64,000 nucleotides of DNA from Pedobacter aquatilis (GTDB lineage Bacteria; Bacteroidota; Bacteroidia; Sphingobacteriales; Sphingobacteriaceae), in contig NZ_JAUFPW010000009.1 of NCBI RefSeq assembly GCF_030409415.1, positions 62,001 through 126,000 on the forward strand, given 5' to 3'. The position numbers and the translations under genes are program-made. This document shows positions 1-8,321 of the stretch, piece by piece. How positions within the stretch are numbered: the first letter of the stretch is position 1; each line of letters starts with the position of its first letter. Under the pieces are notes generated by a model. That model saw only the letters and a program-made list of their open reading frames with translations, did not search any database and was not told the origin of the DNA.

Positions 1-296
1 AATTCAGTATCTCTTTCTTTACCTAAAGCATCTACTTGCTCGTATAAAGCTGTTTTTTCGTGAAGTTCTAAATTCTCACCTTCAGCTTCAGTTTTTAATG
101 CTGAAATCCTACCATCAATATCTTCTAAAAAAGCAGAAATTCTACCTTTAAATTCAATTGTTTTAGCCCGTAACTCATCGTTACTTATTGAAGATAACTT
201 TGCATATTCTTCATTTATTTTAACAACTAATGGCTGTATAGCCTTTATATCTCTTTCCGATTTACTTCCGAAAACCTTCGCTAAAAATCCTAACAT
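1..296 (-). CDS. secA: Preprotein translocase subunit SecA, N-terminal part (cut by window edge)
   Basis: SecA is the ATPase motor that drives unfolded preproteins through SecYEG. Reading the minus strand from the ATG at 296 gives MLGFLAKVFGSKSERDIKA followed by a charged helical stretch (KINEEYAKLSSISNDELRAKT) that matches the start of Bacteroidota SecA proteins, including the insertion after the first helix in which Glu-rich segments precede the nucleotide-binding domain. Only about 98 codons are present; the ATPase motifs lie outside the window, so the call rests on the conserved N-terminus. The gene reads out of the window to the left. No TAnnTTTG box was seen directly upstream. Confidence 0.88.
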   Translation of the reverse strand, partial: MLGFLAKVFGSKSERDIKAIQPLVVKINEEYAKLSSISNDELRAKTIEFKGRISAFLEDIDGRISALKTEAEGENLELHEKTALYEQVDALGKERDTE

Positions 297-336
297 TATA
301 TTCTAATTCGTAATTATTAATAAAAAAATGGTGTGT

Positions 337-389
337 TACAACAACCAAGCCATGACATTTTGCAAGTCATTTTGGCTGTTGATTGTATA
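337..389 (-). terminator. Possible terminator hairpin after the small secreted gene
   Basis: On the minus strand an imperfect stem pairs GCCAAAATGAC (376-366) with GTCATGGC (356-349), and outer bases also pair in part. It is followed by a run of seven T on that strand (324-330). It lies between the stop of the 433-732 gene and the start of secA, so it fits either a terminator or a secA leader structure. Confidence 0.35.
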
Positions 390-432
390 AATGATAAAAA
401 GGTCTTAGGGAAAGACACTTTGATTGAAGAGA

Positions 433-732
433 TTAAGGACTGTTATTTTTAGGCTTTTTCCTTATGGTTAAATCACTAATTACTTGATTAACACTAATAT
501 ATTTAGCTGTTTTTACTGGAGTTTTTGTTCCAATTAAAGCAAGACTACTGTAAGATAGTAGATATGGATTACGATCTTCGTTAAGCTGAACTGAGCCATG
601 AGCCGAAGAATTAATGTTTATTTTATGCTCAGTACAATATTCATTTAATATTCTAAGCCCTTCAACACGCTCCGCTTTGGCTAAATGTGTTAAGCTAAAA
701 AATACAAGGGATATGGTAACGAGGTGTTTCAT
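433..732 (-). CDS. Small secreted protein, hypothetical
   Basis: This 99-residue protein begins MKHLVTISLVFFSLTHLAKA, a clear Sec signal peptide with cleavage expected after residue 20. The mature part of about 79 residues has one Cys and a basic tail (TIRKKPKNNSP). I recognise no family. An exact TAnnTTTG box lies 10 bases upstream of the ATG, which supports it as a real transcribed gene. It is encoded in the same direction as secA but is probably separated from it by a hairpin. Its function is unknown; a periplasmic or secreted small protein is all the sequence supports. Confidence 0.55.
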   Translation of the reverse strand: MKHLVTISLVFFSLTHLAKAERVEGLRILNEYCTEHKININSSAHGSVQLNEDRNPYLLSYSSLALIGTKTPVKTAKYISVNQVISDLTIRKKPKNNSP

Positions 733-742
733 TAATTAGCGG

Positions 743-750
743 CAAAGCTA
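743..750 (-). promoter_or_regulatory. Promoter -7 box for the small secreted gene
   Basis: Minus-strand TAGCTTTG, an exact match to the Bacteroidota -7 consensus TAnnTTTG, ends 10 bases before the ATG at 732. No convincing -33 TTTG was found. Confidence 0.45.
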
Positions 751-871
751 TGTTTATTCTTTTATAAAATGAAATTTCAGTTACGCAAAAACTGTACCTC
801 TAATTTAAATTCATATTTCACATAGTGATTTAAATAATCAGAAGTACATAAGTTTAATTTTTCAAAACCAT

Positions 872-879
872 TATTTTTG
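872..879 (+). promoter_or_regulatory. Promoter -7 box upstream of the pirin-like gene
   Basis: TATTTTTG is an exact TAnnTTTG match, 113 bases before the TTG start at 993. It would give a leader of roughly 105 bases. The -33 region is only weakly matched. Confidence 0.4.
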
Positions 880-992
880 CAGGGATGTGTGAGCAGAACA
901 TTTATTAATTTTGCTTAAAACAAAAGCTCCGAAGAAATCTGTTTAGGATTTACAACCTTTTGTAGGCATACACCTCGTAAAAAATTAAAATA

Positions 993-1679
993 TTGGAAAA
1001 CCCAGGTAAACTTTATTTAGCAGATCAGCGTGGATTAATAGAAAATTCGAGCTTAAAAAGGCATTGTACATTCAATTTCGAACGTTTTTTTAATGAACAC
1101 AAAGCGGCATTTAAAAATTTATTTATATGTAATGATGATTTTATTGCTCCAGGAAAACTCAATTTTTATTTAGCCAAAGAAAACTCGCTTCATTTATTTA
1201 TCCCAATTGCAGGAAGCATTAATATGGTTGCTAAAAACAAAGAATTTTTTGTTGAAACCAAACAAGTCCAGTTGCTGAGTTTAGAGAAAGGTGAGGTTTT
1301 AGAAATAAGTAATTCCCATAAAGACGAAGTTGTAAATTACCTTCATTTGGCGATGGTTAATGATGATTTTATATTTTTTAAAGACCAGCTTTTTTCATTC
1401 GATTTGGAAAACAATAAAAACAAAATGGTAGATGTAATTGCAAATTATAGATATCCGTTTAAGCTCAGTACAGGCCTTTTTAAAAAGGGAGAGGAAGTAG
1501 TTTATAAATTACACGAAAGGACAAATAGTTTATTCAGCTTTACTGTTAGTGGTTCTTTTCAAATAGAAGGGCGAATGACGAACGCCCGTGATGGCATTGC
1601 TTTATGGGACACGGAAAGCATTAATATAAAAGCGCTTGATAACGATGCATTTATTTTGACCATAGAATTATTTGCGTAA
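993..1679 (+). CDS. Pirin-like bicupin family protein
   Basis: The 228-residue product resembles the two-cupin pirin/YhaK-type proteins common in Bacteroidota. The N-terminal LYLADQRG and HCTFNF motifs and the following EHKAAFKNLFICNDD segment fit that family's conserved start, and beta-rich cupin-like halves cover residues of about 40-120 and 145-228. Family members include quercetinase-like metal enzymes and redox-responsive regulators; no full His metal-binding set is evident here, so enzymatic activity is doubtful. The start is TTG at 993; no in-frame ATG precedes the conserved region. The gene stands alone, followed by a repeat-rich gap. Confidence 0.65.
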   Translation: MENPGKLYLADQRGLIENSSLKRHCTFNFERFFNEHKAAFKNLFICNDDFIAPGKLNFYLAKENSLHLFIPIAGSINMVAKNKEFFVETKQVQLLSLEKGEVLEISNSHKDEVVNYLHLAMVNDDFIFFKDQLFSFDLENNKNKMVDVIANYRYPFKLSTGLFKKGEEVVYKLHERTNSLFSFTVSGSFQIEGRMTNARDGIALWDTESINIKALDNDAFILTIELFA

Positions 1680-1680
1680 A

Positions 1681-1800
1681 GGTACGGTGGGTTTTGCGTT
1701 AGGGATTGTAAGGGTTTAGTACCGTTTTTCACGGTACCGAAGCGCAGCGTAGCCCTGAAAAGCCCGGCCCATTCCCGATTTTTCATCGGGATGGGAAACG
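1681..1800. repeat. GC-rich intergenic repeat-like element with two hairpins
   Basis: This stretch is richer in G+C than its surroundings. It holds the hairpins GTACCGT-TTTTC-ACGGTAC (1719-1737) and TCCCGAT-TTTTC-ATCGGGA (1773-1791), the second extended by CCCA/TGGG. Segments such as GCGTTAGGGATTG and AAAGCCCGG resemble degenerate dispersed elements I associate with Pedobacter genomes (recollection, not searched). Confidence 0.45.
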
Positions 1801-1867
1801 CCCAAATAATTTTATTTATTTTTTAGGTCGAAACGGTTTATGAGGACACAGACTTTGGAGTTAATTA

Positions 1868-1886
1868 CGTCATTGCGAGGCACGAA
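1868..1886 (+). repeat. REP-like palindrome, single arm
   Basis: CGTCATTGCGAGGCACGAA is the left arm of the palindrome family seen at ten places in this window. No right arm follows, so it is a half or decayed copy. It lies downstream of the DUF2027-Smr gene. Confidence 0.6.
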
Positions 1887-1907
1887 ATCTATAACTCACG
1901 TAATCAA

Positions 1908-2861
1908 TTACTTAAAGACCACTTCGGTAGCGCCATAACCAAACTTTTCTTTCCTTGCATCCATATAAGTTTTGATGTGTGGATTTTTACTAATCAGTTT
2001 ATGGATTTTATCTCGAAGGGTTCCGTTGCCAATGCCGTGTATGAAAATCATTTTATCAAAATGATGAACAATAGCTGCATCTAATGCATTTTGAAAATGT
2101 GATAATTGAATTTGTAGGATTTCATCTGTTTCTAAAAAATGATGATCGTCTCTAAGCTTTTCGATGTGTAAGTCGATTTCTTTATCAGGTGCATCAACCG
2201 TACGTTTTTCTGATGGAGATTTGAAAAAACTTTCCTTCAATTTCTGTGGATCGATATTTACTGAAGCCAACTCATCTAACCGAACCAACCAACCTTTTTG
2301 CTTTAGGTTAGGTAGTTCCTTTTGTACTGAGCTGAAATCCTTTGCTCTGAATTTTTTACTCACCACCAATGGCGCTAATGGCTTAACATCAGCTTTGCTG
2401 AATACTAAAAACTGAAAGGTAAATTCAGGCCAGATATCTAATTCGGACAAAGAAGCAGAATGTACCAATACAGACTGGAAACTTTGAATGATGCCATGGT
2501 AAATACCATTATATTTCTCCTTTCTCTCAGTAGTTAAGCTAACCAGTAAAGTATTCGGAGATTGATTTTGCAGGTAAAAATGAACCACGCTTCCGGCTCT
2601 TCCATCAGCCGCCACCGCAACATAAATTCCGTTTTCAATTTTATGAATAGATGGAGCATTAACCTGAATAGGTTTTGGCGCATCTTGTTCTTCAGCAACT
2701 TTGCCATGACCATGAACTGAAGTTAGATTGCTAATGGCTACCGGAATTTCAAATCCATCCTCATCGGTTACCCCTAAAGTTTGTGCATCAATTATTTTCG
2801 TAACATAACCCTCACGTTTTTCATCAACAAAACGTACAAAATCACCAAGATTAAACTTCAT
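1908..2861 (-). CDS. DUF2027 protein with C-terminal Smr domain
   Basis: The 317-residue protein starts MKFNLGDFVRFVDEKREGYV, an SH3-like DUF2027 opening. It continues with a beta-rich middle domain (about 75-200) and ends in an Smr (MutS-related) domain from about residue 230, with DLHIEKL and the FIHGIGNGTLRDKI motif. Smr domains are nucleic-acid endonucleases or ribosome-associated nucleases; HGIGNGTLR is the conserved loop. DUF2027-Smr fusions are typical of Bacteroidota. No signal peptide is seen, so it is cytoplasmic. An exact -7 box lies 49 bases upstream of the ATG. The substrate is unknown. Confidence 0.85.
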   Translation of the reverse strand: MKFNLGDFVRFVDEKREGYVTKIIDAQTLGVTDEDGFEIPVAISNLTSVHGHGKVAEEQDAPKPIQVNAPSIHKIENGIYVAVAADGRAGSVVHFYLQNQSPNTLLVSLTTERKEKYNGIYHGIIQSFQSVLVHSASLSELDIWPEFTFQFLVFSKADVKPLAPLVVSKKFRAKDFSSVQKELPNLKQKGWLVRLDELASVNIDPQKLKESFFKSPSEKRTVDAPDKEIDLHIEKLRDDHHFLETDEILQIQLSHFQNALDAAIVHHFDKMIFIHGIGNGTLRDKIHKLISKNPHIKTYMDARKEKFGYGATEVVFK

Positions 2862-2910
2862 ATTAAGATATTTCTGACATCAATCATCCTTTTAAAACAG
2901 ATGATTTAAG

Positions 2911-2918
2911 CAAAAGTA
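2911..2918 (-). promoter_or_regulatory. Promoter -7 box for the DUF2027-Smr gene
   Basis: Minus-strand TACTTTTG matches TAnnTTTG exactly and lies 49 bases upstream of the ATG at 2861. Confidence 0.45.
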
Positions 2919-2931
2919 CCTAATTTTTAGT

Positions 2932-4518
2932 TTAAGAAACGATTAGCATATTTCTCACTTGTTGTAATTCTCCGTTTTGAAGTCGGGCATAATAAATCCC
3001 AGGTGCATAACGCTGGTTTTCGAAAGTTATATTGTACGTGCCTTCGTCTTTAACGGCATCTACAACGGTAGCCATTAATTTGCCCATGGTATTAAATACC
3101 TGTATTAAAACATGCCCGCCTTTTGAAGTATATTTTATGGTTGTGTTTGTAGTAAATGGATTTGGATAGTTGCTGATTAAACTTTCGCCGCTTAATCGGT
3201 TGGTTTGCGCCAAACTGGTCGACATACAATTTGTACCAGGTTGAATAAGTGGCAACGGCTGAAAATCCTTCAACATCACATTTGATAAAGTTGCTTTATC
3301 AACGCAAAACCATTTCTCTAATAAAGTTGCATATACTGAACGAAAATCATACTGCATAGGGATGTTATCATTTACAGATGTGGTTGCTGATATGGTTGGA
3401 TTTTTACCCAAAACGCCACCCTGAATGGCATCACCGAAAACAATTAATGGTGCTGCTGCACCATGATCGGTTCCGTTACTTGCATTTGATTTTATCCTTC
3501 TGCCAAATTCTGAAAAAGTCATTCCGGCAACTCTTTTTGAAGCACCCAAACCTTTCAAATCATCCATAAAAGCTTTAATAGCATCACTAACCCTCTGCAA
3601 TAAAACGGCATGTGTTCCGGTTTCTGTTGAGCCAGTGTTTACTTGTGCGGCATGTGTATCAAAAGATCCAATGTTTACCATATACAAGCGGGTTTTTAAA
3701 CCTCCGGCCACCAATCTCGCTACAACTTTAAGCTGATCGGCAAGTGAATTGTTTGTTGGATAAGTGCCTTGCTTGGTTACTTTACCCGCAGCAGTTTTAA
3801 TTACCGAAGCGTATTGCTGTGTTTGCTGCGAAACCTGACGAATATAAGTTAACTCTTTACCTGCATTTGAGTTTGGCGCAGGCGATTGAATACCATTAAT
3901 TAAGTTGTAGAAATTTACAGGATCGGAAATCGCCATACCCATATTAACCGAAGGACCTTGAAAGGCAGGAGAAATAAAAGACCCAATTTGAATAGCTAAA
4001 GGATCGGGCATGACCGTATTTGGATATCCTATAGGAAAATTTGTGTATTCTTCGCTTAGATATCTTCCTGCCCAACCACTTTCTATGGTTTGGTCAGAAT
4101 CTGACGCTGAAAGCCAAATATCAGTCGCCCTAAAGTGACTAAAATTAGGTTGAGGATAACCGACAGATTGAATGACCTGAACCTTTCCATCATCATACAA
4201 GCCAGCCAAACCCGACATTGAAGGATGGATACCAGTATTGTAGCCTGAAAGTTTAATAATTTTATTTTTTGGAAGGATAATATTCGGGCGGGCCAAAGTC
4301 AGGTTATCATACTGATCTAATGGAAGAATCATATTCAAACCATCGTTACCTCCATTTAATTGAATAATAACCAAAACATGATCAGTTTCTTGGTTGGCTG
4401 CTGTGATTGCTGATAATAAACTTGAAGCACCGAATGCTTTTAACGAAAACCCTCCTATTAAAGATGGAAGCACTACACCTGCAGGCATTGCCTTTTTTAA
4501 AAATTCCCGCCTTTTCAT
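2932..4518 (-). CDS. DUF1501 family protein with Tat signal and T9SS sorting domain
   Basis: The 528-residue protein begins MKRREFLKKAMPAGVVLPS, a twin-arginine signal for export of a folded protein. DUF1501 follows (about 45-430); this family is distantly related to alkaline phosphatase/sulfatase folds, and motifs NGGNDGLNMI, FSHFRATDIW, SFDTHAAQ and FSEFGRRIKSN are visible. The last 80 residues (YPNPFTTNTTIKY ... GIYYARLQNG) form a type A T9SS C-terminal sorting domain, so the protein should reach the cell surface or medium through the type IX system. Its start overlaps the stop of the DUF1800 gene by ATGA, so the two are translationally coupled. The substrate is unknown. Confidence 0.88.
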   Translation of the reverse strand: MKRREFLKKAMPAGVVLPSLIGGFSLKAFGASSLLSAITAANQETDHVLVIIQLNGGNDGLNMILPLDQYDNLTLARPNIILPKNKIIKLSGYNTGIHPSMSGLAGLYDDGKVQVIQSVGYPQPNFSHFRATDIWLSASDSDQTIESGWAGRYLSEEYTNFPIGYPNTVMPDPLAIQIGSFISPAFQGPSVNMGMAISDPVNFYNLINGIQSPAPNSNAGKELTYIRQVSQQTQQYASVIKTAAGKVTKQGTYPTNNSLADQLKVVARLVAGGLKTRLYMVNIGSFDTHAAQVNTGSTETGTHAVLLQRVSDAIKAFMDDLKGLGASKRVAGMTFSEFGRRIKSNASNGTDHGAAAPLIVFGDAIQGGVLGKNPTISATTSVNDNIPMQYDFRSVYATLLEKWFCVDKATLSNVMLKDFQPLPLIQPGTNCMSTSLAQTNRLSGESLISNYPNPFTTNTTIKYTSKGGHVLIQVFNTMGKLMATVVDAVKDEGTYNITFENQRYAPGIYYARLQNGELQQVRNMLIVS

Positions 4519-6083
4519 GATAGCTGATACTCTTCAAGATTCATAATATATTTATAAAATTCCTGTAAACGGGTTTGAACAATTGCAGTTTTTGCAGTTG
4601 TTGGCGCTGCCTTATAATCAAGCCAGGCCGTAGTCCAATAAGTATCAGTAACCTGATTACTGAGCAAAATGCTCTTTAAAAACTTCTTCACATCTGCACT
4701 AACATCAATAGTATATAAATGTGCCAAAGCTTCCTCTAACAGAACATTTGGGTCTTCGGGCTTGCTAAATTTTGCAGTATAAGCAATTGGGTCGATAACT
4801 ATCTTTTTACCGTTTCGGGTATAGCCAGAGCTGATAAACCTATCTGTAAAAACATTTCGTTTTGGCAAAGTATCCGAATTTATCCAAAGCTCATAAAATT
4901 GAGGAACCTGATAATATGCAGGCCAGCCAGAAACATTCGGTGGATCGGCTAAATTTTGCTGAAGATTTGAAGCCGTACTGCGTAAATAATCACTCATGTA
5001 ATAAACGTTCACATAATCGCTGGCATCCGGAAAAACGATTTCAAATTCTCTAGCCAAACCAACAACAAAATCTACCGGAGCTTTGATGTTGCAAGAACGA
5101 TTTTGAGCTAAAAAGAAATGATTGCTAGTGAACAAAACCTTTAGCACAGGTTTGATTTCGTAATTGGCATTTCTAAATATTTCAGCAAGCGGCGTAATGA
5201 AGTTCGATTCCACATCAGCGGTAATATCGTAATAAATAAAAAATCGGTAAAGCCTTCTGCAAAGGTATTTGCTCACCTCAACTTGTGCAAAAATCATATC
5301 AAGCAAGTCATCCACTTCTTTCGCTCCATCTGCTCCGGCTCTACCTTTAATCAACTTATTTCCATAAAATGATGAAAATTGTTTATCGGTAACATCGTGT
5401 CTATTTGCATTGAAAACCGAAACAATATTTGTACCATCGAGTGTATAACCAGTTAATAATCGGGCGGCGGCCTTAACATCAGCTTCGGTGTATTTAGAAT
5501 CTGGTCCTTTGCCTAATGTGAAAAGTTCCTGCAATTCCCTTGCATAATTTTCATCAGGAGCCGTTCGGGTACTGGCGTACCCATTCAGGTACCTAACCAT
5601 TGCCGGGTCAATTGTAACTTGCTTTGTTAGCGTTTTAAAGTTGCCTAATGCTGAGCTTCGAAGTAAAGCGTTGTGTTTATAGATATATCTTGCATCATCA
5701 ACAGTATCGGCTTCTGTTGCAAAATGATTATGCCAAAACAAAGTTAATTTTTCCCTTATAGAAACCGGTTGATTAAGCATTTGCGTAACCCACCAGGATT
5801 TAAAAGAGGCAACCCTCCGGCTATTTGCAGTACCATCTGTATAAGGTGCATTAACCCAGGTTTGCCCCGCCAATACGTTTGCATCAGTATAATTAGTATC
5901 GTTATAATTGTTTACCGGCGGATTTGGAAGTGGCAAATCCCTCAATAGAAAATCCACAACCTGTGAAACAGACTGACCAGCAAAAGTTGCCAAATCACTT
6001 CTTTTAACTCCGAATAATGTGCGTTTTAGTAGATGATTTAGTTCTTTTGCTCCAAAATTTCCTGCGTAAATGTCTATCGCCAT
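4515..6083 (-). CDS. DUF1800 family protein
   Basis: The 522-residue DUF1800 protein has motifs typical of the family: ELNHLLKRTLFG near the N-terminus, KLTLFWHNHFATE, NYARELQELFTLG, AARLLTGYTLDG and the C-terminal PPNVSGWPAYYQ. DUF1800 genes nearly always neighbour DUF1501 genes, and here they share a four-base overlap with DUF1800 first. No signal peptide is evident at the N-terminus (MAIDIYAGNFGAKELN), so it may be exported with its Tat partner or act inside the cell; this is inference. The biochemical role is not established. Confidence 0.88.
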   Translation of the reverse strand: MAIDIYAGNFGAKELNHLLKRTLFGVKRSDLATFAGQSVSQVVDFLLRDLPLPNPPVNNYNDTNYTDANVLAGQTWVNAPYTDGTANSRRVASFKSWWVTQMLNQPVSIREKLTLFWHNHFATEADTVDDARYIYKHNALLRSSALGNFKTLTKQVTIDPAMVRYLNGYASTRTAPDENYARELQELFTLGKGPDSKYTEADVKAAARLLTGYTLDGTNIVSVFNANRHDVTDKQFSSFYGNKLIKGRAGADGAKEVDDLLDMIFAQVEVSKYLCRRLYRFFIYYDITADVESNFITPLAEIFRNANYEIKPVLKVLFTSNHFFLAQNRSCNIKAPVDFVVGLAREFEIVFPDASDYVNVYYMSDYLRSTASNLQQNLADPPNVSGWPAYYQVPQFYELWINSDTLPKRNVFTDRFISSGYTRNGKKIVIDPIAYTAKFSKPEDPNVLLEEALAHLYTIDVSADVKKFLKSILLSNQVTDTYWTTAWLDYKAAPTTAKTAIVQTRLQEFYKYIMNLEEYQLS

Positions 6084-6178
6084 AAAAATTATTTTGAAAC
6101 AAAATAAAATTAAGTGATAAAACGCTGATTTTCAATTTTTTTACACGAAATGTCAAAATTTAGTTACCAAAATAATAT

Positions 6179-7225
6179 TTACCAACGGATAAGCGCACTT
6201 GCCCAGGTAAAACCAGAACCAAAAGCTGCTAAACAAACTAAATCGCCATCTTTTATTTTTCCTTCTTCCCAGGCTTCGCAAAGCGCAATCGGTACAGATG
6301 CTGCCGTTGTGTTTCCATATTTTTGAATATTATTGAAAACCTGATCGTTTCTCAAACCTAATAATTGTTGAACATATTGGCTTATGCGTAAATTTGCCTG
6401 GTGCGGCACCAGCATATCGATATCTTTTTCCGTTAAATTATTTGCTGCCAATGCCTCTTTTATCACCTCCGGAAATTTAACAACGGCCTTTTTAAAAACT
6501 GAAGGCCCATCCATGTATGGTAAAGCTGCTCCACTTTCTAAAATTTCTGGGGTCATGAACAAACCACCCAACTCCTGCTCTGGAAAAGCAGGTTTATCTT
6601 TCATCCATTTATTAGCGTGAGAGCCTGGATAATACATTGCCAAAATTTCAGCATCGGCGCCATCGCTGTGTAAATGCGTACTTAAAATTCCTTTACCTTT
6701 TTCGTCTGTTGGCTGGAGCACAACTGCTCCTGCCCCATCGCCAAAAATTACCGAAACATTCCGGCTTCGGGTTTCAAAATCCATAGCAAAGGAATGTTTT
6801 TCGCTACCGACAACCAAAACATTTTTATACATACCCGTTTTTACAAACTGATCGGCTACCGAAAGTGCATAAACAAACCCCGAACATTGGTTACGAATAT
6901 CTAAGGCACCAATTTCGCCCATGCCCATTTCTCGTTGTAGTAAAACGCCACAACCAGGAAAATAATAATCAGGACTTAGTGTTGCGAAAACGATAAAATC
7001 TACATCTTTTGCAGTAATTCCTGCTCGCTCCAACGCGATTTTCGAAGCTTCGATGCCCATTGTGGTGGTCGTTTCTTCGTTTCTATCTGCAAAGCGACGT
7101 TCTTTAATACCAGTTCTTTCTTGAATCCATTCATCGCTGGTTTCCATAAAACGGCTCAAATCATTATTGGTATATACATTTTTAGGAACGTAGTAACCTA
7201 TTCCTGCAATTTTAGACTGATGCAT
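6179..7225 (-). CDS. Beta-ketoacyl-ACP synthase III (first of two)
   Basis: KAS III condenses an acyl-CoA with malonyl-ACP to start fatty acid synthesis. The 348-residue protein has the Cys-His-Asn triad: Cys114 in NQCSGF, His275 in VPHQANLRI and Asn305 in KYGNTT, plus the C-terminal AAFGSGFTW. A second KAS III sits with plsX and acc genes at 15735. This copy is alone, away from fatty-acid genes, about 16 residues longer, and differs around the active site. It may use a different primer (for example branched or longer acyl groups, or a secondary-metabolite role); the sequence alone does not decide. Confidence 0.9.
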   Translation of the reverse strand: MHQSKIAGIGYYVPKNVYTNNDLSRFMETSDEWIQERTGIKERRFADRNEETTTTMGIEASKIALERAGITAKDVDFIVFATLSPDYYFPGCGVLLQREMGMGEIGALDIRNQCSGFVYALSVADQFVKTGMYKNVLVVGSEKHSFAMDFETRSRNVSVIFGDGAGAVVLQPTDEKGKGILSTHLHSDGADAEILAMYYPGSHANKWMKDKPAFPEQELGGLFMTPEILESGAALPYMDGPSVFKKAVVKFPEVIKEALAANNLTEKDIDMLVPHQANLRISQYVQQLLGLRNDQVFNNIQKYGNTTAASVPIALCEAWEEGKIKDGDLVCLAAFGSGFTWASALIRW

Positions 7226-7409
7226 ACGATTATATTTTTGTTAGTAAATGTATTAAAACTAGTGGAAGATGGATGATGTTAAATGGAAGTAAAATGGAAA
7301 ACTTAGAATGCAAAATGTGACAAAACATCTTAATTCTTTGATTCAAACCATCATCCATTATACATTTTACCTCTTCCCATAAAAGTATAATATCTTCCAT
7401 AAAAATAGT

Positions 7410-7417
7410 TATTTTTG
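7410..7417 (+). promoter_or_regulatory. Promoter -7 box 4 bases before the clpS start
   Basis: TATTTTTG is an exact TAnnTTTG match. Only CGCC separates it from the ATG at 7422, so transcription should begin at or next to the start codon, giving a leaderless mRNA. No clear -33 TTTG is visible. Confidence 0.55.
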
Positions 7418-7421
7418 CGCC

Positions 7422-7703
7422 ATGTCTACAGAAACAAAAGAAGAGACCTTTACGCTCGAAGAAATTTTAACTTCCTTAAAAACTGTACATCGTTTAATTT
7501 TATGGAATGATGATGTAAATACTTTCGACCATGTAATTTATTGCATGATGAAATATTTAGACTATAACGAAGCGCAAGCTGAAAAAATTGCGTGGAAAGT
7601 GCACAATGATGGTAAATGCCCGGTTTTAGAAGGTTCTTTTACAGAAATGGAAGTTTATAGAAAAATTTTGCAGCAAGAGGGTTTGACTGTTTCTGTTGAT
7701 TAG
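7422..7703 (+). CDS. clpS: ATP-dependent Clp protease adaptor ClpS
   Basis: ClpS binds the ClpA/ClpC N-domain and delivers N-degron substrates. The 93-residue protein has the core LILWNDDVNTFDHV (family form of the NDD...T substrate-binding motif), MMKYLDYNEAQAEKIAWKVH and GKCPVLEG. Length is normal for the family. It is preceded by a near-leaderless promoter and followed after 57 bases by the Fic gene in the same direction, so the two might be co-transcribed, though a weak promoter-like AGTCTTTG (7739-7746) lies before fic. Confidence 0.93.
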   Translation: MSTETKEETFTLEEILTSLKTVHRLILWNDDVNTFDHVIYCMMKYLDYNEAQAEKIAWKVHNDGKCPVLEGSFTEMEVYRKILQQEGLTVSVD

Positions 7704-7760
7704 GTACGCCAAACCGAATATCGACGCGTAAAATATAAAGTCTTTGATTTCAACCAAAAA

Positions 7761-8309
7761 ATGAAAAATATCGACAAATTAAGTATAGAAAATGCTTTCC
7801 GTTTATTTGAGAGTGGAGACATTGCTAATATAGAAGTTGGCACCACTAAAGGGTTACAGCAGATACACAAATACTTATTTATTGATTTATATGATTTTGC
7901 AGGAAAAATCAGGACATTAAATATTTCTAAAGGAGGTTTTAGATTTGCAACAGCCTTATATCTAAATGAGATTTTGGCAAAAATAGAACAAATGCCTGAA
8001 AACAGTTTCGAAGAAATTATAGCCAAATACGTAGAAATGAACATTGCACATCCTTTTATGGAAGGAAATGGTAGAACGATGCGGATTTGGTTAGATATGA
8101 TTCTAAAACAAAACCTTCAAAGATTAGTAGATTGGCAATTTATAGATAAAACGCTCTATCTACAAGCTATGGAACGTAGCCCAATTAATGATTTGGAATT
8201 GAGAACGCTTCTTATTGCTAATTTAACGGAAAAAATTGACAGCCGGGACGTTATTATGAAAGGTATTGAACAATCATATTATTACGAAGGCTACAAAAAA
8301 GAAGATTGA
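7761..8309 (+). CDS. fic: Fic-domain protein AMPylator, class III (self-inhibited)
   Basis: Fic enzymes transfer AMP from ATP to hydroxyl side chains of target proteins. The 182-residue protein is a minimal Fic domain with the full active-site motif [12 protein letters not shown] (His97 to Arg108). The C-terminal helix carries SYYYEG (Ser172-Gly177), matching the (S/T)xxxE(G/N) inhibitory motif; its position at the C-terminus makes it class III, as in the Neisseria meningitidis Fic protein, whose sequence it closely resembles from memory. Glu176 should block productive ATP binding until released, in Neisseria by monomerisation and autoAMPylation. The Neisseria enzyme targets GyrB; the target here is inferred. 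No separate antitoxin gene is seen. Confidence 0.9.
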   Translation: MKNIDKLSIENAFRLFESGDIANIEVGTTKGLQQIHKYLFIDLYDFAGKIRTLNISKGGFRFATALYLNEILAKIEQMPENSFEEIIAKYVEMNIAHPFMEGNGRTMRIWLDMILKQNLQRLVDWQFIDKTLYLQAMERSPINDLELRTLLIANLTEKIDSRDVIMKGIEQSYYYEGYKKED

Positions 8310-8321
8310 ATTCTCTAATAT

